From Rhodospirillum sp. (GTDB lineage Bacteria; Pseudomonadota; Alphaproteobacteria; Dongiales; Dongiaceae), in NCBI GenBank assembly GCA_013822765.1, contig PNKY01000010.1, forward strand, positions 124,001 through 188,000: DNA of 64,000 bases, read 5' to 3'. A program made the position numbers and the translations under genes. Positions 8,969 through 17,191 of the stretch are shown here, piece by piece. The notes below the pieces were generated by a model. It was not told the DNA's origin and did no database searches. It saw nothing but the letters and a program-made list of their open reading frames with translations. Each line of letters opens with the position of its first letter. Positions within the stretch are counted from its first letter, which is position 1.

Positions 8969-9577
8969 ATGTACATTCTCTACCACTTCCCTTATTCGCA
9001 GCATGCCCGTCGTGTCGTGTCGCTGCTGGAGGCGGCAAAGCTGCCGTACGAGCTGCGCCATGTTGACATGGCGAGTGGCGCGCATCTGTCAGCAGCCTAT
9101 CTCGCGATCAATCCCAATCATCAGGTGCCGACGCTGCTCGACGGCGATCTCGTGCTGCACGAATCGAACGCGATCCTGCGCTATCTCTGCCACAAGCATG
9201 GCTTGACCGACTGGTATCCGGCGGATCCCAAGCATCGCGCGCGGGTGGAGCAGTGGCTGGACTGGAACCAGTGCCGCCTGTCCCCGGCGGTCATCGACAT
9301 CGTGCGCAACAAGCTGTTCCGGGGCGACAAGGGCGACTTGGCAGCCATCGCGCGTGGCGAGGCAAATCTGCGCGAACTGGCCCCGATCCTTGATGCGGGA
9401 CTTGCCGCCCAGGACTTTCTCACCGGGCCGAAACCGACGATCGCAGACCTCGCGGTCGCCTCGAACCTGTTCCAGCTTGGTTTGGCCAAGGTCAGTCCTC
9501 CGGGCGCGCATACCGCCGCCTGGTACCAGCGCATGGGTACGCTCGATGCGTTCAGGAAATCGCTGCCGCCGGCTTGA
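8969..9577 (+). CDS. Glutathione S-transferase family protein
   Basis: A 202-residue GST. The thioredoxin-like N-terminal domain begins YILYHFPYSQHARRV and contains the cis-Pro segment NHQVPTLLDGD and the glutathione-contact HESNAILRYL. The helical C-terminal domain carries FLTGPKPTIADLAVAS, the conserved N-capping box and Asp. A strong ribosome site (GGAGGA) precedes the ATG. The stop codon lies inside the -35 hexamer of the next gene's promoter. The substrate is unknown; detoxification is the usual role. Confidence 0.9.
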   Translation: MYILYHFPYSQHARRVVSLLEAAKLPYELRHVDMASGAHLSAAYLAINPNHQVPTLLDGDLVLHESNAILRYLCHKHGLTDWYPADPKHRARVEQWLDWNQCRLSPAVIDIVRNKLFRGDKGDLAAIARGEANLRELAPILDAGLAAQDFLTGPKPTIADLAVASNLFQLGLAKVSPPGAHTAAWYQRMGTLDAFRKSLPPA

Positions 9578-9617
9578 CAAACTGTAAGTATTAACTTACG
9601 GTAAGTAATGACTTACC
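9574..9617 (+). promoter_or_regulatory. Autoregulatory promoter with two tandem ArsR-type operators; probably leaderless mRNA
   Basis: A consensus -35 TTGACA lies at 9574-9579, and 17 bp later a weaker -10 (TACGGT, 9597-9602). Transcription would then start at or next to the A of the ATG at 9608. Two perfect inverted repeats overlap this promoter: GTAAGT-ATTA-ACTTAC (9584-9599) and GGTAAGT-AATG-ACTTACC (9600-9617), with centres 17 bp apart. The second includes the start codon. This is the layout expected for ArsR-family self-repression. Confidence 0.8.
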
Positions 9618-9907
9618 AAGTAGCCGCGGCGCTCGCCGATCCCATGCGCCAGGAGATCCTGGAAAAGCTCCGGGAAGGCCCGCGCGCAGTGGGTGAGATC
9701 GCGGCAGGCATGACCATCAGTCGCCCGGCGGTGTCGCAGCATCTCAAGGTGCTGAAGGAGAGCGGGCTGGTCGCGGAAACGCGGCGGGGTACGCGGCACT
9801 ATTTCGCGATCGCGCCGGAGGGGATCGGAGAATTGCGCGCCTATCTCGACGGGCTGTGGTCGGATGCGCTCGCCGCCTTCGCGCGCCATGTGGAGAAGGC
9901 ACGATGA
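9608..9907 (+). CDS. ArsR-family winged-helix transcriptional repressor
   Basis: A 99-residue regulator. It opens ALADPMRQEILEKLREG, the first helix of ArsR proteins. The recognition helix is MTISRPAVSQHLKVLKESGLV, and the wing follows with ETRRGTRHYF. There are no cysteine-rich metal sites, so it belongs to the non-metal ArsR group that is paired with SRPBCC/AHSA1 proteins. No ribosome site precedes the ATG, in keeping with the leaderless promoter described at 9574-9617. The stop overlaps the next start (ATGA), so the two genes are translationally coupled. Confidence 0.9.
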   Translation: MTYQVAAALADPMRQEILEKLREGPRAVGEIAAGMTISRPAVSQHLKVLKESGLVAETRRGTRHYFAIAPEGIGELRAYLDGLWSDALAAFARHVEKAR

Positions 9908-10374
9908 CCGACGCTGCTCGCTTCACCGTGCCGGCGGTCGAGAAAAGCGTGCTGGTGCGCTGCGATCCGGCGCGGGCGTTCGCCGCCTTCACCGCCGAGA
10001 TCGCGCAGTGGTGGCCGATGCAGACTCACTCGGTGGCACAGGCGCAAACGCGCAATGTCGCGATCGAGCCGAGAGCGGGCGGGCGGATCTATGAAACCGC
10101 GGCCGACGGCACGGAATCGGACTGGGGTCGCGTCCTCGCTTGGTCACCGCCTGCCGGATTCTCCATGACCTGGCATCCCGGGCGCGCCGCCGATCCGCAT
10201 ACCGTGGTCGAGCTCAGCTTCGCAGCGGAACGGGACGCGACACGGGTACGCCTGGTTCATCGCGGCTGGGAGGCGCTCGGCGCCCAGGCGGCAGCCGCCC
10301 GCGAAAGCTACGACGGGGGCTGGGAAACCGTGTTCGTCCGCGATTTCGCCGGGTATCTCGGCCGCGTCTCCTGA
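9904..10374 (+). CDS. SRPBCC (AHSA1-like) domain protein
   Basis: A 156-residue single-domain helix-grip protein. It carries the family's KSVLVRCDPARAFAAFTAEI start, W-W-P near IAQWWPM, GGRIYE, and a late W-E-T-VF motif (GWETVFVRDFAGYL). Such proteins bind hydrophobic ligands in a cavity and commonly sit behind an ArsR repressor, as here with a 4-bp overlap. The ligand is unknown. The start at 9904 is preferred over the longer open frame because of the coupling overlap. Confidence 0.85.
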   Translation: MTDAARFTVPAVEKSVLVRCDPARAFAAFTAEIAQWWPMQTHSVAQAQTRNVAIEPRAGGRIYETAADGTESDWGRVLAWSPPAGFSMTWHPGRAADPHTVVELSFAAERDATRVRLVHRGWEALGAQAAAARESYDGGWETVFVRDFAGYLGRVS

Positions 10375-10424
10375 ACCCCCTGATCGGCTAGCGCCCGCCT
10401 GCGCCCTTGCTTTTTCGGTCCTAC

Positions 10425-10442
10425 TGTGTACCGTATACGACA
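10425..10442 (+). promoter_or_regulatory. Candidate GntR operator
   Basis: CGTATACG at 10432-10439 is a perfect palindrome in a partly symmetric TGTGTACCGTATACGACA, 30 bp before the GntR gene. FCD-type GntR regulators often bind sites built around GTATAC, so autoregulation is plausible. Confidence 0.5.
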
Positions 10443-10468
10443 TCACGGATCTGCTCCGCGGAGCACGT

Positions 10469-11179
10469 ATGCGGCACCTCGCGCTCGAACGGTCGCTGAC
10501 CGACCGGACCTATGACGCCATCCTCGACGCGATCAGCGGCGGCGAGCTGGCGGCCGGCGCGCGCATCAACCAGGACGATCTGGCGGCCAGGCTGAACGTC
10601 TCGCGCCAGCCGGTGGTCCAGGCGCTGGCGCTGCTGAAGGTCCAGGGCTTCGTCCGCGAGACCGGGCGGCGGGGCGTGGTGGTGGCGCCGCTCGATGCCG
10701 ATTTCATCTGCCATCTCTATGAGCTGCGCAGCGCGCTCGATGGCGCGGCCTGCCGTGGCGCCGCGCAGCGCGGCAGCGCCGATGCCAAGGCATGGGGACC
10801 GGCGCTGATTTCGGAAGGCCGCGCAGCGTTCGCCTCGGGATCGGTCAAGCGCATGGTCGATGCCGACATGCGGTTTCATCGCCTGCTCTACGACCTGTGC
10901 GGCAACCCGATGATCGCCGAGACCGCTTCGCTGCACTGGCACCATATCCGCCGGCTGATCGGCGGCTATCTGCAGCACTACCCGATGCGCGACGTGTGGG
11001 ACGAGCATCAGGCGATCCTGGATGCGGTGATCGCCGCCGATCCGGATCGCGCCGAAGCGGCCGCGCGCCACCATGCCGATCATGCGTCGATGAAGTTCGC
11101 GGGCCTGGTGCGTGCAACCGACGGACAGGAAGCAGCGACCGGTGGAACACCGGCGAGCAAAAGGAGGAAAAGATCATGA
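10469..11179 (+). CDS. GntR-family regulator, FCD subfamily
   Basis: A 236-residue regulator. The N-terminal winged helix has INQDDLAARLNVSRQPVVQAL as recognition region and the wing VRETGRRGVVVAPL. The C-terminal all-helical FCD domain holds the metal/ligand residues in DADMRFHRLLYDLCGNP and DEHQAILDAVIAAD with a late HH pair. FCD regulators sense carboxylate-type ligands and usually control an adjacent catabolic operon. The stop overlaps the next start (ATGA), so it is co-transcribed with the dioxygenase and oxidoreductase. Confidence 0.9.
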   Translation: MRHLALERSLTDRTYDAILDAISGGELAAGARINQDDLAARLNVSRQPVVQALALLKVQGFVRETGRRGVVVAPLDADFICHLYELRSALDGAACRGAAQRGSADAKAWGPALISEGRAAFASGSVKRMVDADMRFHRLLYDLCGNPMIAETASLHWHHIRRLIGGYLQHYPMRDVWDEHQAILDAVIAADPDRAEAAARHHADHASMKFAGLVRATDGQEAATGGTPASKRRKRS

Positions 11180-11982
11180 AGCTGACCGACGCTCAGATCG
11201 CAACCTTCGAGCAGGAGGGCTACCTGTTCCTGCCCAACGTGTTCTCCGCCGAGGAGATGGCGCTGCTGACCGGAGAGATCCCCGGCATGTTCGCGGAGGA
11301 CCGGCCGGAGGTGATCCGCGAAAAGAATTCGAATGCGCCGCGCTCTGCCTTCTATGTGCAGACCTGGAACCCGGTCTACGAGATGGTGGCGCGCCATCCG
11401 CGGCTGGTGGGGCCGGGGACGCAGCTGCTCGGATCCGACCACCTCTACATGCATCAGTTCAAGATCAACGCCAAGTCAGCGTTCGATGGCGCGGTGTGGC
11501 AGTGGCACCAGGACTATGCCACCTGGTTCAACGACGACGACATGCCGACCCCGCGCGCCATGAACATCGCGTTGTTCCTGGCCGAGGCCAACGAGTTCAA
11601 CGGGCCGCTGATGTTCATCCCGCGCAGCCATCGCCTCGGCCGGCTGGAAGCAGGACACGACGTCACCACCACCTCCTATCCGCTGTGGACTATCGACAAC
11701 GACACCATCACGCGCCTGGTGGACGAGGGCGGCATCGTGGCACCGAAGGGACCGGCCGGCTCGATGCTGCTGTTCCATGGCAACCTGGTGCATGCCTCGG
11801 GCTCGAACATGACGCCATGGTCGCGCTGGATCCTTTACCTGTCGCTCAATCGCTGCGACAACGCGATCCGCCGCTTCAAGCGGGCGACCTGGATCGCCAA
11901 CCGTGACTTCACGCCGATCGAGATGCTGCCGGACGATTGCCTGCTGACCTATGCGCGCGCGCGGCGCGGCGCGGCGGCTTGA
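11176..11982 (+). CDS. Phytanoyl-CoA dioxygenase (PhyH) family Fe(II)/2-oxoglutarate oxygenase
   Basis: A 268-residue non-haem iron oxygenase. The iron facial triad is visible: H-x-D in VWQWHQDYATWF (about residues 112-116), the distal His in LLFHGNLVHASG, and a following R in WSRWILYLS for 2-oxoglutarate. FNGPLMFIPRSH is the family signature. The start at 11176 overlaps the GntR stop and is preceded by AAAGGAGGAAA. Together with the downstream oxidoreductase it probably forms a small catabolic pathway; the substrate is unknown. Confidence 0.88.
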   Translation: MKLTDAQIATFEQEGYLFLPNVFSAEEMALLTGEIPGMFAEDRPEVIREKNSNAPRSAFYVQTWNPVYEMVARHPRLVGPGTQLLGSDHLYMHQFKINAKSAFDGAVWQWHQDYATWFNDDDMPTPRAMNIALFLAEANEFNGPLMFIPRSHRLGRLEAGHDVTTTSYPLWTIDNDTITRLVDEGGIVAPKGPAGSMLLFHGNLVHASGSNMTPWSRWILYLSLNRCDNAIRRFKRATWIANRDFTPIEMLPDDCLLTYARARRGAAA

Positions 11983-11994
11983 GGGAGCACGACC

Positions 11995-13353
11995 ATGAAC
12001 CTGCACAAGCTGCTGCTCGAACGTGACGCGACGGGGAAGCCGCTGCGCGTCGGGCTGATCGGCGCCGGCAAGTTCGGCTCGATGTTCCTGGCGCAGGCGC
12101 GCCGCACCCGCGGCCTGCACGTCCTTGGCGTCGCGGATCTCGATCCCGCGCGCGCACGCGCAGCGCTCGCCAACGTCGGCTGGCCGGCGGAGCAGATCAG
12201 CGCGCGCTTGCTGAGCGAGGCAGTCGAGCGCGGCGCCACCTGGGTCGGCGACGATGCGAAGACGCTGATCGCGCATCCGGCGCTGGACGTGGTGATCGAC
12301 GCGACCGGACATCCGGCGGCCGGCATCGCGCATGCACTGGCGGCGATCCAGCACGGCAAGCATATCGTGATGGTGAATGTCGAGGCCGACGTGCTCGCCG
12401 GCCCGCTGCTGGCGGCCAGGGCGCGCAAGGCGGGCGTGGTCTACAGCCTCGCCTATGGCGACCAGCCGGCGCTGATCGCCGAGCAGGTGGATTGGGCGCG
12501 GGCTTGTGGCTTCGACGTGGTCGCGGCCGGCAAGGGCACCAAGTATTTGCCGACCTATCATCAATCGACGCCTGAGACCGTGTGGGGCCATTACGGCCTC
12601 ACCGCCGAGCAAGCCAGGCAAGGCGGCATGAACCCGCAGATGTTCAACTCCTTCCTCGACGGCACCAAGTCGGCAATCGAGATGGCGGCGGTGGCGAACG
12701 CGACTGGCCTGACACCGGCGCCCGGTGGCCTGTCGTTCCCGCCATGCGGCGTCGATGATCTGCCAAGCATTCTGCGGCCGAAGTCCGAGGGCGGCATGCT
12801 CGATCACAAAGGCCAGGTGGAGGTCATCTCCTCGTTGCAGCGCGACGGCAAGCCCGTATTCCGCGATCTACGCTGGGGCGTCTACGTGGTGTTCGAAGCG
12901 CCGAGCGACTACGTGAAGCGCTGCTTCGCCGAATACGGGCTGGTGACCGATCCGTCAGGCCACTACACCGCGCTCTACAAGCCGTTCCATCTGATCGGGC
13001 TTGAACTCGGCATCTCGGTTGCGAGCGCCGGCTTGCGCGGCGAGGCGACCGGCGCGCCCACCGGCTTCCGCGGCGACGCAGTCGCGACCGCCAAGCGCGA
13101 CCTCCAGGAAGGCGAGATGCTGGACGGCGAAGGCGGCTTCACGGTGTGGGGCAAGCTGATGCCGGCATCGGACAGCTTGCGCATCGGTGGATTGCCGATC
13201 GGGCTCGCCCATCATGTCAAGCTACGGCGCGTAGTGAAGGCGGGCGCAGCGTTGACGTCGGGCGACGTTGTCATCGATGAGAGCAGCGAAGCGGTACGCA
13301 TTCGCCGCGAGATGGAAGCGATGTTCCGCAGCGAGCTCGCCGCGGCCGAGTAA
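11995..13353 (+). CDS. COG4091-type NAD(P)-binding oxidoreductase with C-terminal SAF domain
   Basis: A 452-residue protein. The N-terminal Rossmann fold has LRVGLIGAGKFGSMFL and a VADLDPARAR beta-2 end. The middle resembles homoserine-dehydrogenase-like proteins (DVVIDATGHPAAG, ITFAYGDQP-like SLAYGDQPALIAEQ). The last ~70 residues look like a SAF domain (VVKAGAALTSGDVVIDE). This architecture matches predicted homoserine-dehydrogenase-like proteins (COG4091) found in catabolic operons, not biosynthetic Hom. It lies 12 bp after the dioxygenase in the same operon. The reaction is unknown. Confidence 0.82.
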   Translation: MNLHKLLLERDATGKPLRVGLIGAGKFGSMFLAQARRTRGLHVLGVADLDPARARAALANVGWPAEQISARLLSEAVERGATWVGDDAKTLIAHPALDVVIDATGHPAAGIAHALAAIQHGKHIVMVNVEADVLAGPLLAARARKAGVVYSLAYGDQPALIAEQVDWARACGFDVVAAGKGTKYLPTYHQSTPETVWGHYGLTAEQARQGGMNPQMFNSFLDGTKSAIEMAAVANATGLTPAPGGLSFPPCGVDDLPSILRPKSEGGMLDHKGQVEVISSLQRDGKPVFRDLRWGVYVVFEAPSDYVKRCFAEYGLVTDPSGHYTALYKPFHLIGLELGISVASAGLRGEATGAPTGFRGDAVATAKRDLQEGEMLDGEGGFTVWGKLMPASDSLRIGGLPIGLAHHVKLRRVVKAGAALTSGDVVIDESSEAVRIRREMEAMFRSELAAAE

Positions 13354-13358
13354 AGAAA

Positions 13359-13387
13359 AAGCCGGAAGTCGCGCTGACTTCCGGCTT
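13359..13387. terminator. Bidirectional terminator between convergent genes
   Basis: A perfect 12-bp stem AAGCCGGAAGTC / GACTTCCGGCTT has a 5-nt loop. On the minus strand it is followed by a T-rich tail (TTTTTCTTTA), so it should end the secreted-protein gene. On the plus strand it also closes the GntR operon. Confidence 0.85.
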
Positions 13388-13395
13388 TGCGTGTC

Positions 13396-14319
13396 TTAGA
13401 GACCGACCACCTTGATCTCGCGGATCCAGTAGGCGCCGCCCTGGTTGACGTTCAGCCAGCCATCGAGATTGCCCTGGATCTGCGTGTCGGTTGCGATGAT
13501 GAGCTGCTGGCCGTCGACATAGACCCGCATCTTGCCGCTCGCCTCGCGCGACCACAGCAGTTCGTGCACCTTGCCGTCTTCGAGGTTGACCGGGTCGTTG
13601 TAGGCGCCGACCTGCGTCACCTGGTTGCCGACGATGCGCTGCAGGATCAGTCCGGTCTCGTTGCCCGGCTGATAGACCAGGCGATAGCCGCTGCTGGCGC
13701 TGGCGCCTTGATAGGGGCCGATGTTGAGCGGACCCTTCTTGTTGGCCGACACCAGCTTCATGCTCATCTTGAAGGTGTTGGACATCGCCGCAGCGGTGTA
13801 GATCGAGGCATAGGTCGATTGCGGCGCTTGCTGCTGCTGCACGCCGAGGATGGCCTTCAGCACGTCGTTGCCGCTGACCTTGTTGCTGGCGGACTGGCCG
13901 ATGATGCTGCTGAGCCCGATGCTCTGGCCCTTGGTATCAACCTGCCAGGTGCCGGCCGAGACCTTCCAGGTCGGATTGGCCGTGTAGTTGCCGTCGGCGA
14001 AGTTGTCGGAGATGAAGACTTGGCCCGCAGTGCTTGCCGTGGTCCCGGTGGTTGGATACTTAGCCGCCAGCTTCTTAAGGTCGGCGATGAAATTGGGGTC
14101 GGCGGCGTTCGCAGTTTCGGCCTTCTTGATAAGGGCGTTGAGATCGGTCACCAGGCTGGTCAGTTTCTGGTCGCTGGTCTGGTTGGCCTGCGCCTGCGTG
14201 GCGCTGGTCCAGGGCTTATAGGTGCTCTCTTCCGCTAAGGCGGCGCTGCCGATACCCCAGGCCCCGAGCCCGATCAGCATGGCCGCCACCGACACCTTAC
14301 CCAGATTTGATCTTTTCAT
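13396..14319 (-). CDS. Secreted protein, lectin/laminin-G-like fold suspected
   Basis: A 307-residue exported protein with a signal peptide cut near SAALAEES. An alpha-helical linker (~35-90) leads to a beta-rich C-terminal part beginning DNFADGNYTANPTWKVSAG, a pattern seen in concanavalin/LamG-like domains. A late RVYVDGQQLIIATD and YWIREIKVVGL end the domain. No catalytic motif is recognised. It is convergent with the GntR operon, sharing a terminator, and divergent from phoR. Binding of a glycan or other surface polymer is only inference. Confidence 0.65.
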   Translation of the reverse strand: MKRSNLGKVSVAAMLIGLGAWGIGSAALAEESTYKPWTSATQAQANQTSDQKLTSLVTDLNALIKKAETANAADPNFIADLKKLAAKYPTTGTTASTAGQVFISDNFADGNYTANPTWKVSAGTWQVDTKGQSIGLSSIIGQSASNKVSGNDVLKAILGVQQQQAPQSTYASIYTAAAMSNTFKMSMKLVSANKKGPLNIGPYQGASASSGYRLVYQPGNETGLILQRIVGNQVTQVGAYNDPVNLEDGKVHELLWSREASGKMRVYVDGQQLIIATDTQIQGNLDGWLNVNQGGAYWIREIKVVGL

Positions 14320-14349
14320 GACATTCGTCCCGTCGTTGCTGGAACCCGT

Positions 14350-14407
14350 TATACTGAACTCGGCCGGAAGAGGCGGGGTTCCCCCGAGTCGCCCCCGGCT
14401 ATACTGA
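14350..14407 (+). promoter_or_regulatory. Two TATACTGA direct repeats upstream of phoR
   Basis: TATACTGA occurs at 14350-14357 and 14400-14407, exactly 50 bp apart. Each contains a good -10-like TATACT, but neither has a convincing -35. They may mark phoR promoters or a regulator site in the divergent region. Confidence 0.3.
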
Positions 14408-14428
14408 TGCTTTGGACCAAGCGGGAAA

Positions 14429-15811
14429 ATGGCCCCGTTGCCGAAACCGTTCCTTACACTTCTCTGTTACGACGCCGCCATATGGGCCGCTCTCTTGACC
14501 GTGATCGGCATCACAGTCGGTGGCGATCCGGCTTGGCTGGCGGCCATCGGCATCGGCGGCGTTGGGCTCACCAGCGCCGCCGCCTGGCTTGTAATCCGGC
14601 CCCACGAGGCGCCTTTCAATGAGCCGGCGGGCGAGGCAACGAACGCAGTCGAACCCGAGCCCAGCGAAGCACCATCCGGCTTGACCGAAGCTGAACCGGA
14701 GCAGCACGCCGATTCCTACGAGGTGCTAGAGGCCGTGCCGCTCGCCATCCTGGTGGTGGATCGGCGGCGCGACATACTGTGGGCCAACGATCGTACCCGT
14801 CAGCTGTTGGGCGAGGCGGTGGCCGGCCGCAGCCTGATGGGCGTGCTGCGGCATCCGCCGCTGATCGATGCGCTGGACCAGGTGATGGGCAGCCAGAGCC
14901 AGGACCTCGCGTCGGCGGTCGGTGCCACTGTGGGCGCGATCGAGGGCGTCGAGACCCCGATCGGCCGCGACCGACTGCTGATCGCCGACCTGAAGCGGCT
15001 GGACGCAGACCGGGTTCTGATCGCGCTCAAGGACGCCAGCGCCGAGCATCGGCTGGAACGGCTGCGCAGCGACTTCATCGCCAACGTGAGCCATGAATTG
15101 AAGACGCCGATCGCGACCCTGATGGGCTTCATCGAGACTTTGCGCGGGCCGGCCAAGGGCGATCTCGATGCGCACGAGCGCTTCCTCGGCATCATGCACG
15201 AGCAGGCCGGGCGCATGAGCCGTCTGGTCGCCGATCTTCTGTCCTTGAGCCGTATCGAGCTCAACGAGCATGCGCGTCCGTCCGGCGGCGTCGAACTCTC
15301 GGATGTGATCGGCCGCGTCGCCAACGCGCTGTCGCTGCGCGCCGCCGATCGCAACATGAGGATCGAGCTGCCGGCGAGTTCGATGGGCCGCGCGGTCGGC
15401 GATACCGAGGAACTGACCCAGGTGTTCCAGAACCTGATCGACAACGCGATCAAATACGGTCGGCCGGGCACCGCCGTGACCTTGACCGCGACGCACATCG
15501 TCGATCCGGTGGAGATCAAGGCGCACCTGCCGGGCTTGCGTCGCGCCAAGGCGATGATCGCGGTGGCGGTCGCCGACTATGGCGAGGGCATCGCGCGCGA
15601 GCACATCCCGCGGCTGACCGAACGCTTCTATCGCGTGGACGCGGCGCGCTCGCGCGATCTCGGCGGCACGGGCCTCGGCCTCGCCATCGTGAAGCACGTG
15701 GTGAACCGCCACCGCGGCAGTCTCGAGATCGAGTCGGCGCCGGGCGAAGGCAGCGTTTTTACGGTCTACTTGCCGGCGGAAGAAGCCTCGGGCCTGCGCG
15801 CCGCTGATTAG
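14429..15811 (+). CDS. phoR: Phosphate-regulon sensor histidine kinase PhoR
   Basis: A 460-residue membrane kinase that signals phosphate limitation to PhoB. Two N-terminal membrane helices (~10-55) precede a PAS-like domain (~95-175, VPLAILVVDRRRDILWANDR). The kinase core has the H-box NVSHELKTPIATL with phospho-accepting H222, the N-box NLIDNAIKYG, and the G-boxes DYGEGIAREHIPRL and GTGLGLAIVKHV. It is the first gene of the pho-pst cluster, which runs in one direction to phoB, and this context fixes the assignment as PhoR rather than another kinase. Confidence 0.92.
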   Translation: MAPLPKPFLTLLCYDAAIWAALLTVIGITVGGDPAWLAAIGIGGVGLTSAAAWLVIRPHEAPFNEPAGEATNAVEPEPSEAPSGLTEAEPEQHADSYEVLEAVPLAILVVDRRRDILWANDRTRQLLGEAVAGRSLMGVLRHPPLIDALDQVMGSQSQDLASAVGATVGAIEGVETPIGRDRLLIADLKRLDADRVLIALKDASAEHRLERLRSDFIANVSHELKTPIATLMGFIETLRGPAKGDLDAHERFLGIMHEQAGRMSRLVADLLSLSRIELNEHARPSGGVELSDVIGRVANALSLRAADRNMRIELPASSMGRAVGDTEELTQVFQNLIDNAIKYGRPGTAVTLTATHIVDPVEIKAHLPGLRRAKAMIAVAVADYGEGIAREHIPRLTERFYRVDAARSRDLGGTGLGLAIVKHVVNRHRGSLEIESAPGEGSVFTVYLPAEEASGLRAAD

Positions 15812-15920
15812 GGACCGATTTTCGCGCCGTCACAAATTTGACGCCCGATTGTACGGTTTAACGGGTTTTCGGCGCGCGATCATGGCACTAGCACCGACCT
15901 CTCAACCGGTCTGGCAGACC

Positions 15921-15949
15921 TCGTAACATAACCGTAACGCGGTTGTAGA
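15921..15949 (+). promoter_or_regulatory. Pho box upstream of pstS
   Basis: TCGTAAC (15921-15927) and CCGTAAC (15932-15938) are spaced by ATAA, giving the 11-bp period of PhoB half-sites. A weaker third copy, TTGTAGA, follows at 15943-15949. It lies about 100 bp before the pstS start and predicts PhoB activation under phosphate starvation. Confidence 0.75.
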
Positions 15950-16049
15950 AAGCGTGTCACGGAAGCGACCTAGTTTCCGGCCCGAGTACAGAGGGGCCGG
16001 CGATTGGGGTCGCCGTAGCCTCAGTTCTATCAAACCGGAAGGAGAGGCT

Positions 16050-17069
16050 ATGAAACGCATGTCCGTTGCTCTCGCCGCTCTGGCTGGGCTGGCAATCACC
16101 GCCGGCGCCGCCCAAGCGCGCGACCAGATCCAAATCGTCGGTTCGTCGACGGTGTTCCCCTTCACCACCGCGGTCGCCGAGAGCTTCGGCAAGGCCGGCA
16201 AGTTCAAGACCCCGGTCGTTGAATCGACCGGCACCGGCGGCGGCATGAAGCTGTTCTGCAGCGGTGTCGGCGAAGGCACGCCCGACATCACCGGGGCGTC
16301 GCGCAAGATCAAGGACAGCGAGGTCGAGACCTGCAAGAAGGCGGGCGTCACCTCGATCACCGAGATTCTGATCGGCTATGACGGCATCGCCTTCTCGAAT
16401 TCGAAGTCGGGCCCGGCGGTCGACCTCAGCCGTAAGCAGCTGTTCCAGGCGCTCGCCAAGCAGGTGCCGGTCGATGGCAAGCTGGTGGACAATCCCTACA
16501 AGAACTGGTCGGACATCGATCCGAGCCTGCCCAATCAGAAGATCGAAGTGCTCGGCCCACCGCCGACCTCCGGCACGCGCGACGCCTTCGTCGAGCTGGT
16601 GATGGACGTCGGCTGCGGCGAATTCCCGGAGATCAAGGCGCTGGAAGGCGATGCCAAGAAGGCGGTCTGCCAGTCGATCCGTGAAGATGGCGGTTATGTC
16701 GAAGCCGGCGAGAACGACAACCTGATCGTCCAGAAGCTGGAATCGAATCCGGCAGCGTTCGGCATCTTCGGCTACTCGTTCCTCGAAGAGAACGCCGACA
16801 AGCTGCAGGGCGCCAAGGTCGAGGGCGTCGGCCCGACCTTCGAAGCGGTCGCCGATAAGTCCTATCCTATCGGCCGTGAGCTCTACATCTACGTCAAGAA
16901 CGCCCATGTCGGCGTCATCCCCGGCATGCGCGAGTTCGTCGCCGAGTACGTCAGCGAGCGCGCGATGGGCGAGGAAGGCTACCTGGCCGACAAGGGCCTG
17001 ATCACCCTGACCCCGGAGAATCAGCAGGCGGTCGCCAGCAAGGCGATGTCCCTCACTCCGATGAACTAA
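16050..17069 (+). CDS. pstS: Phosphate ABC transporter substrate-binding protein PstS, stand-alone copy
   Basis: A 339-residue periplasmic phosphate-binding protein. A signal peptide ends AAQARDQ. Phosphate-contact loops are IVGSSTVFPF, ESTGTGGGMK and PPTSGTRDAF, typical of the PstS group used with PhoB-regulated transporters. An excellent ribosome site, GGAAGGAGAGG, sets the start at 16050, not the longer open frame. It has its own Pho box and is followed by a strong hairpin, so it may be made in excess of the permease. The next gene begins with a close paralogue of this whole protein. Confidence 0.95.
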   Translation: MKRMSVALAALAGLAITAGAAQARDQIQIVGSSTVFPFTTAVAESFGKAGKFKTPVVESTGTGGGMKLFCSGVGEGTPDITGASRKIKDSEVETCKKAGVTSITEILIGYDGIAFSNSKSGPAVDLSRKQLFQALAKQVPVDGKLVDNPYKNWSDIDPSLPNQKIEVLGPPPTSGTRDAFVELVMDVGCGEFPEIKALEGDAKKAVCQSIREDGGYVEAGENDNLIVQKLESNPAAFGIFGYSFLEENADKLQGAKVEGVGPTFEAVADKSYPIGRELYIYVKNAHVGVIPGMREFVAEYVSERAMGEEGYLADKGLITLTPENQQAVASKAMSLTPMN

Positions 17070-17076
17070 ACCGCTG

Positions 17077-17111
17077 GATCTGGGGGTGGTGGATGTAACC
17101 ACCCCCAGATC
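17077..17111 (+). terminator. Stem-loop terminator after pstS
   Basis: A perfect 14-bp stem (GATCTGGGGGTGGT / ACCACCCCCAGATC) with a 7-nt loop starts 8 bp after the pstS stop. The following sequence is T-rich but not a clean U-run. It probably ends or attenuates the pstS transcript. Confidence 0.75.
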
Positions 17112-17114
17112 TAG

Positions 17115-17143
17115 TTGTCATATTGTTGTAACATAATAGTAAT
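17115..17143 (+). promoter_or_regulatory. Pho box with three half-sites upstream of the pstS-pstC fusion gene
   Basis: TTGTCAT (17115), TTGTAAC (17126) and TAGTAAT (17137) recur with an exact 11-bp period and 4-nt spacers. This is the PhoB recognition pattern, and it gives the fusion operon its own phosphate-starvation promoter separate from pstS. Confidence 0.85.
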
Positions 17144-17191
17144 AATGTCCGCCTCGATGCATCGGACAACCAAGCGGGAGCGGCTTTGGGC

